From Qipengyuania nanhaisediminis (GTDB taxonomy: Bacteria; Pseudomonadota; Alphaproteobacteria; Sphingomonadales; Sphingomonadaceae): a stretch of 64,000 bases of DNA. A program made the position numbers and the translations under genes. The stretch lies in contig NZ_FOWZ01000002.1 of NCBI RefSeq assembly GCF_900115585.1, positions 496,001-560,000 of the forward strand. Reading direction: 5' to 3'. Of this stretch, positions 39,497-48,675 are shown one piece after another. The notes beneath the pieces were generated by a model. That model saw only the letters and a list, made by a program, of their open reading frames with translations, made no database searches and was not told the origin of the DNA. The first letter of the stretch is position 1. Each line of letters opens with the position of its first letter.

Positions 39497-39500
39497 CTTT

Positions 39501-40298
39501 TCAGGCCCGACGCGACAGCAGACGGTGCGGGTCGATATTTTCGTCCTGCCAGATCTCGTGGCAGCGAAAATAGGCAAGCGGTGCCGAGAACCCCAGCACC
39601 TCGCGAGCGTGATGGAGGTCCATATGCAGGATCTCGCGGATGGGGTGGCCGACAAGCCCCTCGCAGCCTTTCCCCGCGCGCCGCGCTTCACGTGCGGCAT
39701 CGATTACGGGTGCCTGTGTCTGTACCGACTGCCTGATCTTCAGAGCGCCTGAATAGCCGAGAAGGAGGTGCGCGGGACTTGGCGAGTGGCCGTGCGTGAA
39801 GAGGAGGACACACGCCTCTCCCAGAGTGTCCCGGCCATAGCCTGTCATCACGTGCAGCAGATCATGCGTATCGCGCTGTCGCCAGCCGAACCATTCGATC
39901 ATATCGCCGTAGATCGGCCTGCCGGACCATGTGCCTTTCCTCGCCAGGCCTTCTGCAGTCAGGCCCTGCTCTTCCATGAAATCGCAATAGGCCTGTCCGA
40001 CCGACCCGGTGGGCATAGCGCGCAGCGCTTCGCGATCGTCTAGAATGTGCGGAAGATAGGGTTCCGTTTTGCGGAGCATCTCCCCATGATCGCTTAATGC
40101 AAGCCGCTCGGCATCCGGTTCGAAATGCTCGGACGGAAGGGCGTCGTAGATATGGAAAACGTGGGAGGTATCTTCCTTGTTTTCGACCAGCTTGCGGTAG
40201 TGGTGAAGGGCCCGGCGAAGATTGCGTTTGCGATAGGGGCGCACTGGATGGCGAAACGGGATTCCGTCTGCCGCGTGATCCACGCCCGGTCCGGCCAT
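39501..40298 (-). CDS. Coq4 family protein (copy 2)
   Basis: 265 residues from the ATG at 40298 (MAGPGVDHAADG); a GTG at 40319 is an alternative. H-D-x2-H-x11-E is intact in HDLLHVMTGYGRDTLGE. It resembles copy 1 throughout (RKLVxxKEDTxxVFHI, LxYFRCHEIW) but is clearly divergent, so the duplication is old. It converges on the nitroreductase gene with a 4-nt gap. The upstream region has three CAATAGG repeats. Confidence 0.83.
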   Translation of the reverse strand: MAGPGVDHAADGIPFRHPVRPYRKRNLRRALHHYRKLVENKEDTSHVFHIYDALPSEHFEPDAERLALSDHGEMLRKTEPYLPHILDDREALRAMPTGSVGQAYCDFMEEQGLTAEGLARKGTWSGRPIYGDMIEWFGWRQRDTHDLLHVMTGYGRDTLGEACVLLFTHGHSPSPAHLLLGYSGALKIRQSVQTQAPVIDAAREARRAGKGCEGLVGHPIREILHMDLHHAREVLGFSAPLAYFRCHEIWQDENIDPHRLLSRRA

Positions 40299-40327
40299 AT
40301 GAGTTGCTTCGCCTACCACTTTTGATC

Positions 40328-40366
40328 CCTATTGGGACCGTAGCGCCCTATTGTGCGATCCTATTG
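40328..40366 (-). promoter_or_regulatory. Three CAATAGG direct repeats upstream of coq4-like copy 2
   Basis: On the minus strand CAATAGG occurs at 40366-40360, 40353-40347 and 40334-40328, starts 13 and 19 nt apart. The outer ones sit in small dyads (TCCCTATTGGGA). They lie between serB and the coq4-like gene and may bind a regulator; no regulator gene is adjacent. Confidence 0.45.
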
Positions 40367-40395
40367 GAAGGATGCGCCAAAAAACCGTATCATTT

Positions 40396-41280
40396 TCAGC
40401 CTTCTACCCAATCGGATCGCGCGATACCAAGTAGCGAGAGCAAGACTTTAAGGTCTTCGCTGACTATCCGGCCGCTTGCCGCATCGCGGGCCTTGGGCTT
40501 CGCCCGGTACGCAACGCCGTAATCCGCGGCGACAATCATGGGTATGTCGTTGGCACCGTCTCCGGTCGCCAGGACGCGCGCTCCCTCGCCCAGCTGGTCC
40601 CGCTCTTCCTCCAGCGTGGCGAGTTTAGTCGACGCATCGCTTACGGGCCCTGCCAACTTGCCAGTGAGCTTGCCCTCGGCAACGGCGAGTCGATTGCCGA
40701 CCACCCGATCGAAGCCGAGCGTTTCAGCGACAGGATCCGCGAAATGATGGAACCCACCGGTGACGAGAACTGGACGGCAACCGTGGCTCTTCAGCGTCTG
40801 CACCAGAGTGCGTGCGCCTGCGACCGGGCGAATACGTTCATCCAGGCATTGCTGGATCGCCGTCTCGTCCAACCCCTCGAGCAAAGCTACGCGTTCCCTG
40901 AGCGCCGCTTCGAAATCGAGCTCGCCGCGCATAGCACGTTCGGTGATTTCGGCGACGTGCTGCTTTATGCCCGCATAGTCCGCCAGCTCGTCGATACATT
41001 CCTGCCCGATCATGGTGCTATCCATGTCGGACACGAAGAGCCGAGGAATTTCAATGGCATGGTCGGCGACCAGCATGTCGCATCCGCCGAAACTTTCGGA
41101 CAGGATGCGCGTGACAGTGTCGGCCTGCCCGTCGGGGAAGGTGATTTCCAGTACCTCGCCGCAGAAATCCAGCATGGCAGCGGACGCCAGCGGCATTCCC
41201 GCCTGGCCCAGCTGCGCCCGCGCATTTTCCAAGCGGGTTTCCAGTCCCTCCTGCTCTGCTATCAGTCGCGCGATGAGCAC
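40396..41280 (-). CDS. serB: Phosphoserine phosphatase
   Basis: Removes phosphate from phosphoserine in serine synthesis. 294 residues with an N-terminal regulatory-like domain and a HAD core: [19 protein letters not shown] (DxDxT), [41 protein letters not shown]. The start is a GTG at 41280 with AGGAG 8 nt before it; this overlaps the miaA start on the other strand. Confidence 0.95.
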   Translation of the reverse strand: MLIARLIAEQEGLETRLENARAQLGQAGMPLASAAMLDFCGEVLEITFPDGQADTVTRILSESFGGCDMLVADHAIEIPRLFVSDMDSTMIGQECIDELADYAGIKQHVAEITERAMRGELDFEAALRERVALLEGLDETAIQQCLDERIRPVAGARTLVQTLKSHGCRPVLVTGGFHHFADPVAETLGFDRVVGNRLAVAEGKLTGKLAGPVSDASTKLATLEEERDQLGEGARVLATGDGANDIPMIVAADYGVAYRAKPKARDAASGRIVSEDLKVLLSLLGIARSDWVEG

Positions 41281-42238
41281 TGCCTATTCTCCTGAAGAAC
41301 CGTCTCTTGAAAAACCGGTGGCGCTCATCGCAGGGCCGACCGCAAGCGGCAAGAGCGATCTCGCGGTACGCCTGGCCAAGGCCATCGAAGAGCGCGGCGG
41401 CCGCGGCGTCGTCATCAACGCGGACAGCGCACAGGTCTATGCCGATCTCCAGGTCCTTTCCGCCCGGCCTGACGAAGAGGAGATGCAAGGCATCGAACAT
41501 CGCCTCTACGGCGCCTGGGACGGTGCGACCGCATGCTCGGCAGCCGACTGGGCCGAAGCCGCCAAACGGGAAATTGTCGCACTTCATAACGAATGCGCGG
41601 TCCCGATCCTGTGCGGCGGTACTGGCCTTTACATGCGCACGCTATTGGAAGGCATCGCGCCCGTACCTCCTATCGTACAAAGTCTACGTGATGAGGTAAG
41701 AGCTCTATCCCAATCAGAGGCGCGCGAAGCGCTGGAGGCAGAGGACCCGGAGGCCGCATCCCGCCTTGCGCCGGCGGATGTTGCGCGCACCGCCAGGGCG
41801 CTGGAAGTGGTGCGATCGACCGGCAGAACGCTCAAGGATTGGCAGGCGCGCAAGACCGGCGGCATCGGTGGCGAAATCACCCTTTCCCCGCTTGTCCTGC
41901 TGCCCGAGCGCGAATGGCTCTACGAACGCTGCGATCGCCGCTTCGTCTTGATGATGGAGGGAGGAGCGGTCGAGGAAGTGGAAAGCTTGCTCGCGCGAGG
42001 CCTCGAACCCCGGCTTCCCGTCATGCGCGCAATCGGGGTGCGTGAAATCGCGGGCTATCTCAAAGGCGAACTATCGCGCGATGAAGCCATCATCGCTGGC
42101 CAGATTGCGACACGTCGGTACGCCAAACGGCAATACACGTGGTTCAGGCACCAGCCGCCGGAAACATGGCCGCGGACGAGTAACATTAATGCCGCGTTGG
42201 CGGATCATTTTGTTTATTTGTTACGCAAATCGAGTTGA
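41273..42238 (+). CDS. miaA: tRNA dimethylallyltransferase
   Basis: Adds dimethylallyl to A37 of tRNAs reading UNN codons. 321 residues from the ATG at 41273. P-loop [48 protein letters not shown] and [14 protein letters not shown] are all present. The first 8 bp overlap the divergent serB start, so each gene carries the other's upstream signals in its coding DNA. Confidence 0.95.
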   Translation: MSTAYSPEEPSLEKPVALIAGPTASGKSDLAVRLAKAIEERGGRGVVINADSAQVYADLQVLSARPDEEEMQGIEHRLYGAWDGATACSAADWAEAAKREIVALHNECAVPILCGGTGLYMRTLLEGIAPVPPIVQSLRDEVRALSQSEAREALEAEDPEAASRLAPADVARTARALEVVRSTGRTLKDWQARKTGGIGGEITLSPLVLLPEREWLYERCDRRFVLMMEGGAVEEVESLLARGLEPRLPVMRAIGVREIAGYLKGELSRDEAIIAGQIATRRYAKRQYTWFRHQPPETWPRTSNINAALADHFVYLLRKSS

Positions 42239-42310
42239 CAACGCGCTATTCGTTACTCATACGGAGGCTCCTGTCGGCCCGGTGCTATGACCCCAGCGCC
42301 GGGCCGATTT
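42235..42310 (+). promoter_or_regulatory. Promoter candidate and GC-rich hairpin ahead of ilvB
   Basis: TTGACA at 42235-42240 overlaps the miaA stop and is followed 17 nt later by CATACG, a weak -10. Next, 42274-42285 pairs with 42296-42307 (12 positions, one G-T pair) around a 10-nt loop, followed by TTT. It could stop miaA transcripts or sit at the 5' end of the ilv message. No leucine/valine/isoleucine-rich leader peptide is present. Confidence 0.45.
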
Positions 42311-42334
42311 GTGACTGGAAGTGGAGGAATACCC

Positions 42335-44083
42335 GTGTCGGAAGAGCGCAGCGGCGCCGCAATCCTGATCGAATGCCTGAAACGGCAGGGCGTCGAATTT
42401 GTATTCGGCTACCCCGGCGGTGCAGTGCTGCCGATCTATGACGAGCTGTTTGCAGACGACGATATCCGGCACATCCTCGTTCGTCATGAAGCAGGCGCTG
42501 CCCACGCGGCTGAAGGCTACGCGCGATCGACCGGCAAACCGGGCGTCGTCCTTGTCACCAGTGGTCCGGGCGCCACCAATGCAGTCACCGGCATCGCCGA
42601 TGCCTACATGGATTCCATTCCTATGGTGGTCATCACCGGACAGGTCCCCACGGGCCTGATCGGCACCGACGCTTTCCAGGAAGCCGATACTGTTGGCCTC
42701 ACGCGCCACTGCACCAAGCACAACTATCTGGTCAAAGACCCGGAACGCCTGCGCGCGACGATCGAGGAAGCATTTCGTATTGCTACCACCGGCCGTCCGG
42801 GACCGGTCGTGATCGACATTCCCAAGGATGTCCAGATCGCGCTCGCATCGTGGGGCGACCAGGACGATGCCCCGCTGCCCTCGCACCGCTACCAGCCCGA
42901 AGTCGACGGCAGCGCGAGCGAGATCGAGCAGGCCATCCAGATGCTGGCGCAGGCGGAACGCCCGGTTTTCTATACCGGCGGCGGAGTCATCAACGCTGGA
43001 CCCAAGGCGACTGAACGCCTGCGCCAACTGCAAAAGGCAACCGGCGCCCCGGTGACCAGCACCCTCATGGGCCTGGGCGCCTTCCCTGCCGATCATCCCG
43101 ACTGGCTCGGCATGCTCGGCATGCACGGCACTTACGAGGCCAACATGGCCATGAACCGGGCTGACCTGATTGTCGCAGTCGGAGCGCGCTTCGACGACCG
43201 CGTGACCGGCAGACTCGACGCATTCGCTCCGCAAGCGAAGAAGATCCACATCGACATCGACCGCGCGCAGATCAACAAGATCGTGCCAGTCGATCTCGGC
43301 ATCGTGGGCGACTGCGGCAATGTGCTCGACCAGCTGCTGCAGGAATGGGGCGCGCGCAAACCCAACGACCTGTCGGAATGGCAGGCGCGTATCCTTGGTT
43401 GGCAAGCTCGGGATTGCCTCGCCTATCCAGAACGTTCCGATGTCATAATGCCGCAAAAGAGCATCGAGCGCCTCTTTGCCCTGACGAAAGACCGTGATCC
43501 CATCATCACCACCGAAGTCGGCCAGCACCAGATGTGGGCGGCGCAGTATTTCGGCTTCATGGGCCCGAACAAATGGCTCACCAGCGGCGGCCTCGGCACG
43601 ATGGGCTATGGCCTTCCCGCAGCCATCGGCGCGCAGCTGGGCAACCCCGACAGCCTTGTCATCGATATCGCTGGCGAAGCGAGCATCCAGATGAATATCC
43701 AGGAGCTAGGCACCGCAAGCCAGTTCCGTCTCCCGGTGAAGGTCTTCATTCTCAACAACGAGTATATGGGCATGGTCCGCCAGTGGCAGGAACTGACCTA
43801 TGAAAGCCGCTATTCGAACAGCTATTCCGACAGCTTGCCCGATTTCGTGAAGCTGGCCGAAGCCTACGGCTGGAAGGGGATCCGGATCGAAGATGAAAGC
43901 CAGCTCGATGCGGGGATCGAGGCGATGCTAGCCCATGACGGGCCGGTAATCGTCGATTGCCAGGTGTCCAAGGATGCCAACTGCTTCCCGATGATCCCGA
44001 GCGGTGCGGCGCACACGGAAATGCTTCTCTATGGCGACCAGGTCGGGGGCACGATGGACGACGAAGCGAAGGCGCTGGTGTGA
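42335..44083 (+). CDS. ilvB: Acetolactate synthase, large (catalytic) subunit
   Basis: Thiamine-diphosphate enzyme that condenses pyruvate units, the first common step of Ile/Val/Leu synthesis. 582 residues from the GTG at 42335, which has GGAGGA 6 nt upstream. Motifs: [50 protein letters not shown]. In the metal/ThDP motif the usual GDG/GDA reads G-E-A (Glu448), with the paired Asn at 474-475 at correct spacing. The stop overlaps the next ATG (TGATG). Confidence 0.95.
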   Translation: MSEERSGAAILIECLKRQGVEFVFGYPGGAVLPIYDELFADDDIRHILVRHEAGAAHAAEGYARSTGKPGVVLVTSGPGATNAVTGIADAYMDSIPMVVITGQVPTGLIGTDAFQEADTVGLTRHCTKHNYLVKDPERLRATIEEAFRIATTGRPGPVVIDIPKDVQIALASWGDQDDAPLPSHRYQPEVDGSASEIEQAIQMLAQAERPVFYTGGGVINAGPKATERLRQLQKATGAPVTSTLMGLGAFPADHPDWLGMLGMHGTYEANMAMNRADLIVAVGARFDDRVTGRLDAFAPQAKKIHIDIDRAQINKIVPVDLGIVGDCGNVLDQLLQEWGARKPNDLSEWQARILGWQARDCLAYPERSDVIMPQKSIERLFALTKDRDPIITTEVGQHQMWAAQYFGFMGPNKWLTSGGLGTMGYGLPAAIGAQLGNPDSLVIDIAGEASIQMNIQELGTASQFRLPVKVFILNNEYMGMVRQWQELTYESRYSNSYSDSLPDFVKLAEAYGWKGIRIEDESQLDAGIEAMLAHDGPVIVDCQVSKDANCFPMIPSGAAHTEMLLYGDQVGGTMDDEAKALV

Positions 44084-44378
44084 TGGGTATGCATATGAAA
44101 ATTCCCACCGAATTCGCGCAGCGCGCGGAACGCAAGAAATGGTTCGCGCGCGAAGATGCGGAGCGTCTGCTCGACTGGCTCGAGGATGACGGTCACCGTT
44201 TCATCGGCATGGATGTCGCCGAAAAGCGCGATGACGGCAGCTGGGTCCTGCTGCTGGACCAGCTCGATCTCTCGCGCCAGACGGACAATTTCGAAGCTGT
44301 CCGCCGCGGACGCGATTTCCTGCGCGATTACGACGGCGAAGGCCGAATGTTCGAACCCGTCTGGCAGGAGCGCCAGCC

Positions 44379-44382
<4 letters not shown>
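44083..44382 (+). CDS. Unknown protein coupled between ilvB and ilvN
   Basis: 99 residues, family not recognised. It starts at the ATG overlapping the ilvB stop (TGATG) and its stop overlaps the ilvN GTG (GTGA), so it is translationally coupled on both sides. Charged and soluble: KKWFAREDAERLLDWLEDDG, GMDVAEKRDDGSWVLLLDQLD, and RDYDGEGRMFEPVW. The last part slightly recalls RNase E inhibitor RraB, too weakly to assign. Codon use is typical of the neighbours. Confidence 0.82.
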
Positions 44383-45942
<1,560 letters not shown>

Positions 45943-45987
45943 TCGAAAACCCTTTGCGGTTCAGTGCGATACGGAGAGGGTGAGGTC

Positions 45988-46578
45988 ATGACGGACCTCG
46001 CCTTCTCTTGCGCTTGCGGCACCGTGACGGGTGTCGTGAAAGATGTCGGCCCCGGTGAAGGGGACCACGTCTATTGTCACTGTTCCGATTGCCAGTCCGT
46101 GCCCAAGTTCCTTGGTGCCGAAGACCGCATCCTGGACAAGGCTGGTGGGACCGAGCTTTACCAGACCCGCTGCGCCCGGCTGGCATTCCAGTCCGGCAAG
46201 GACCAGCTTGCCGGTCTTCGCATGACCGACAAGCCGACCTTGCGCTGGTTTGCAAAGTGCTGCGACACGCCGATGTTCAACACCTACGCGAACGGGAAGC
46301 TTCCCTATACCACCGTGCTTGTCGCGAATTGCGAGGCGAGCGGCCGATCGGCGTTGGGGCCGGTGCGCGGACACCTCTTCCTGGAAGACGCTCCGGGCAA
46401 TACCGACGGCCTGAAGCCACTTTCCATGAACGCCCTGCTACGCAGCTTTTTCAAGCGGCTGATCCGCGATATTTTTTCCGGCGACCGCAGGCGCAATCCG
46501 CTGTTCGATCCGACGACATTGCAGCCGATAGCCACTCCGCGAAGACTCACACCGGAAGAACGTCGCACACTCGGTTAG
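45988..46578 (+). CDS. DUF6151-like protein with Cys-rich zinc site
   Basis: 196 residues from the ATG at 45988. Cysteines in FSCACGTVTG, VYCHCSDCQSVPKFLG and FAKCCDTPMF give the pattern of GFA/Mss4-like zinc folds. No activity is known for this group. It follows ilvC by 45 nt and may be read through from it. Confidence 0.75.
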   Translation: MTDLAFSCACGTVTGVVKDVGPGEGDHVYCHCSDCQSVPKFLGAEDRILDKAGGTELYQTRCARLAFQSGKDQLAGLRMTDKPTLRWFAKCCDTPMFNTYANGKLPYTTVLVANCEASGRSALGPVRGHLFLEDAPGNTDGLKPLSMNALLRSFFKRLIRDIFSGDRRRNPLFDPTTLQPIATPRRLTPEERRTLG

Positions 46579-46662
46579 AGTGATCGGATTTTCGTGTCGC
46601 CTGTTCAGGAACGAGGCTGACGCTGCGGTTTTCCTAGAGGGCAATCCCGCAGGAGACCGAAC

Positions 46663-47307
46663 ATGAAAAAGCCGATCCTCGCCCTAGCCCTCGCCACCAG
46701 CGCAGGCCTTGCCGTCACTTCTTTCTCTGCCCATGGACAAGGTCAGGTGCCGGGCGCAGTCGATGCCAGCCGCGTCGCTGCGGGCACCTACGCCCTCGAT
46801 CCTGCGCACACCCTCGTGCAGTGGAGCGTGAGCCACTTCGGCTTCAACGACTACTTCGGCCTGTTCGGCGATATCGAGGGGACGATGTCCTTCGATCCTT
46901 CCGATATCGAGGCGAGCAGTTTCGACATCTCGATCCCCATCACCAGCGTCGCCGTACCCAGCGAGGGCTTGCGCGACCATCTCCTGCGCCCTGGCAAGGA
47001 CGGGGCGGAACCGGATTTCTTCGGTCCCGATCCGGAAGCTGCACGGTTCGTTTCGACCTCCGTTCGCCGGGTTGGCGACACATCGGCGGTCGTCACCGGA
47101 CAGCTGACGATGAACGGTAACACCGGTCCGGTCACCATGCTCGTGGACTTCACCGGCGCAGGCCAGAACCCCATGAACGAGGCGCGCACAGTTGGTTTCC
47201 ATGCGCGCGCGACGATCGACCGGACGCAGTGGGGCATCGATTACCTCGCGCCAGTAGTCGGCAGCGAAGTCAACCTCGACATAAGCGCAGCCTTCGAACT
47301 GCAGTAA
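46663..47307 (+). CDS. YceI family periplasmic protein
   Basis: 214 residues with signal peptide ending near FSAHG/Q. YceI lipocalin-like core: YALDPAHTLVQWSVSHFGFNDYFGLF, then a series of beta-strands ending VGSEVNLDISAAFELQ. Members bind isoprenoids or similar amphiphiles in their barrel and some are involved in base- or stress-induced response; the ligand here is unknown. Confidence 0.92.
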   Translation: MKKPILALALATSAGLAVTSFSAHGQGQVPGAVDASRVAAGTYALDPAHTLVQWSVSHFGFNDYFGLFGDIEGTMSFDPSDIEASSFDISIPITSVAVPSEGLRDHLLRPGKDGAEPDFFGPDPEAARFVSTSVRRVGDTSAVVTGQLTMNGNTGPVTMLVDFTGAGQNPMNEARTVGFHARATIDRTQWGIDYLAPVVGSEVNLDISAAFELQ

Positions 47308-47349
47308 GGCCTCTCGACAAGCGCATCGCGAGCCTTCACGACGGTCCGC

Positions 47350-48498
47350 ATGCGCTTGTCCGACTGTCACAATATCGATGATTTCCGCAAACTGGCCAAG
47401 GCACGCCTGCCGTGGCCGGTCTTCGATTACATCGACGGTGCGGCAGACGACGAGCTGACCAAGGCCCGCAATACCAGCGCCTTCGACAATGTGGACCTGG
47501 TGCCGGACGTGCTTGCCGGTGTCGGCAAAATCGACACCAGCTGCACGATTATGGGGCGGAAGAGCGCGCTTCCCCTCATGCTCAGCCCGACAGCCCTGCA
47601 GCGGGCTTTTCACCGCGACGGCGAGCGTGCGGTTGCCTTGGCTGCGGAGAAATTCGGCCTGTGGTTCGGTATCTCCAGCCTGGCGACACACTCGATCGAG
47701 GAAATCGCCGGCCTGACCAGCGGCCCCAAGTTGTTCCAGCTCTATGTGCACAAGGACAAGGGGCTGAATGCAAGCATGATCGAACGCTGCCAGGAGAGCG
47801 GCTTCGACGCTTTGGCGCTGACAGTCGACACGATCGTATCGGGCAAGAGAGAGCGCTGCCTGCGCTCGGTATTCACAACCCCGCCCCGCTTCTCCGCCTC
47901 ATCGCTGTGGAGTTACGCGACGCGGCCGTACTGGACACTCAATTACATTTTCTCCCCCAAGTTCCGCCTCCCCAACCTCGACGGCCATGTGCAGGAGGGG
48001 ACCGGCAAGGCCGTGAGCATTCAGGATTATTTCAACACCATGCTCGACACGAACATGGATTGGGACACTGCGGCGAGGATACGGCAGGACTGGGGCGGCA
48101 CGTTCTGCCTCAAGGGCGTCATGAGCGCTGCCGATGGAAGGCGCGCAGTCGAGATCGGAGCGGACGCGATCATGATCTCGAACCATGGCGGCAGGCAGCT
48201 TGACGGCAGCCGCGCCCCTTTCGACCAGTTGCAGGAAATCGTCGATGCCGTCGGAGGCGAGATCGAAATCATCTGCGACGGCGGGGTCCGGCGTGGCACC
48301 CACGTTTTGAAAAGCCTTGCGATGGGCGCAACCGCTGCCTCCGGTGGCAGGCTCTACCTCTATGCTCTTGCCGCGGCCGGCCAGGAAGGTGTCGAGCGCG
48401 CACTTGCCATCCTGCAGGACGAAATCGAGCGGGGTATGCGCCTCATGGGTGTTACAAACGTGCAAGAATTGACCCGCGATCGCCTGCGTTGGCGATAG
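47350..48498 (+). CDS. FMN-dependent alpha-hydroxy-acid dehydrogenase (LldD-like)
   Basis: 382 residues of the glycolate/lactate/mandelate oxidase family. Seen: DFRKLAKARLPWPVFDYIDGAADDE, LSPTALQRAFHRDGE, KLFQLYVHKDKG, the active-site SNHGGRQLDGSRAPFDQL and ICDGGVRRGTHVLK with phosphate-binding residues. Lactate dehydrogenase (quinone) is the commonest role, but glycolate or another hydroxy acid is possible. Confidence 0.9.
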   Translation: MRLSDCHNIDDFRKLAKARLPWPVFDYIDGAADDELTKARNTSAFDNVDLVPDVLAGVGKIDTSCTIMGRKSALPLMLSPTALQRAFHRDGERAVALAAEKFGLWFGISSLATHSIEEIAGLTSGPKLFQLYVHKDKGLNASMIERCQESGFDALALTVDTIVSGKRERCLRSVFTTPPRFSASSLWSYATRPYWTLNYIFSPKFRLPNLDGHVQEGTGKAVSIQDYFNTMLDTNMDWDTAARIRQDWGGTFCLKGVMSAADGRRAVEIGADAIMISNHGGRQLDGSRAPFDQLQEIVDAVGGEIEIICDGGVRRGTHVLKSLAMGATAASGGRLYLYALAAAGQEGVERALAILQDEIERGMRLMGVTNVQELTRDRLRWR

Positions 48499-48529
48499 AA
48501 AAGAAAACTTCACCTTGTCCTGCGCGAAA

Positions 48530-48541
48530 AATTGCGCAATT
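48530..48541. promoter_or_regulatory. 12-bp palindrome ahead of the leuA leader
   Basis: AATTGCGCAATT is a perfect 12-bp palindrome ending 9 nt before the leader-peptide ATG. It may be an operator, or chance in AT-poor DNA. Confidence 0.35.
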
Positions 48542-48550
48542 CATCATGGC

Positions 48551-48598
48551 ATGAACCGCATCGGACTACTTCTGCGACTTACACGCCCTTGGGCGTGA
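48551..48598 (+). CDS. leuA leader peptide, 15 aa, leucine-rich
   Basis: The ORF reads MNRIGLLLRLTRPWA with three consecutive Leu codons (CTA CTT CTG) and a fourth close by; CTA and CTT are uncommon in this genome's genes. It lies 78 nt upstream of leuA. This is the hallmark of ribosome-mediated attenuation: stalling on Leu codons under leucine shortage would change the downstream fold. The ribosome-binding site is weak. Confidence 0.72.
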   Translation: MNRIGLLLRLTRPWA

Positions 48599-48637
48599 AC
48601 TCGGTGTGCCATCAGGGTGCACCGCGCACCCAAGGGC
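48585..48637 (+). promoter_or_regulatory. leuA attenuator: alternative stem pairings
   Basis: GCCCTTGGG (48585-48593) can pair perfectly with CCCAAGGGC (48629-48637). Alternatively GGGTGC (48615-48620) pairs with GCACCC (48626-48631). The two share bases 48629-48631 and exclude one another, and the first arm lies inside the leader-peptide ORF. The 3' side is followed by CTTTCC, a poor T-run, so whether it terminates is uncertain. Confidence 0.55.
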
Positions 48638-48675
48638 CTTTCCGAAGATAGCCGAACCCCGATACGAGTTTCTCC

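Noticed and set aside
42287-42334. Leader peptide or longer N-terminus for ilvB
   Set aside because: The encoded residues are not rich in Ile, Leu or Val, and GGAGGA points to the GTG at 42335.
42257-43528. 423-codon minus-strand ORF over ilvB
   Set aside because: Antisense shadow of ilvB.
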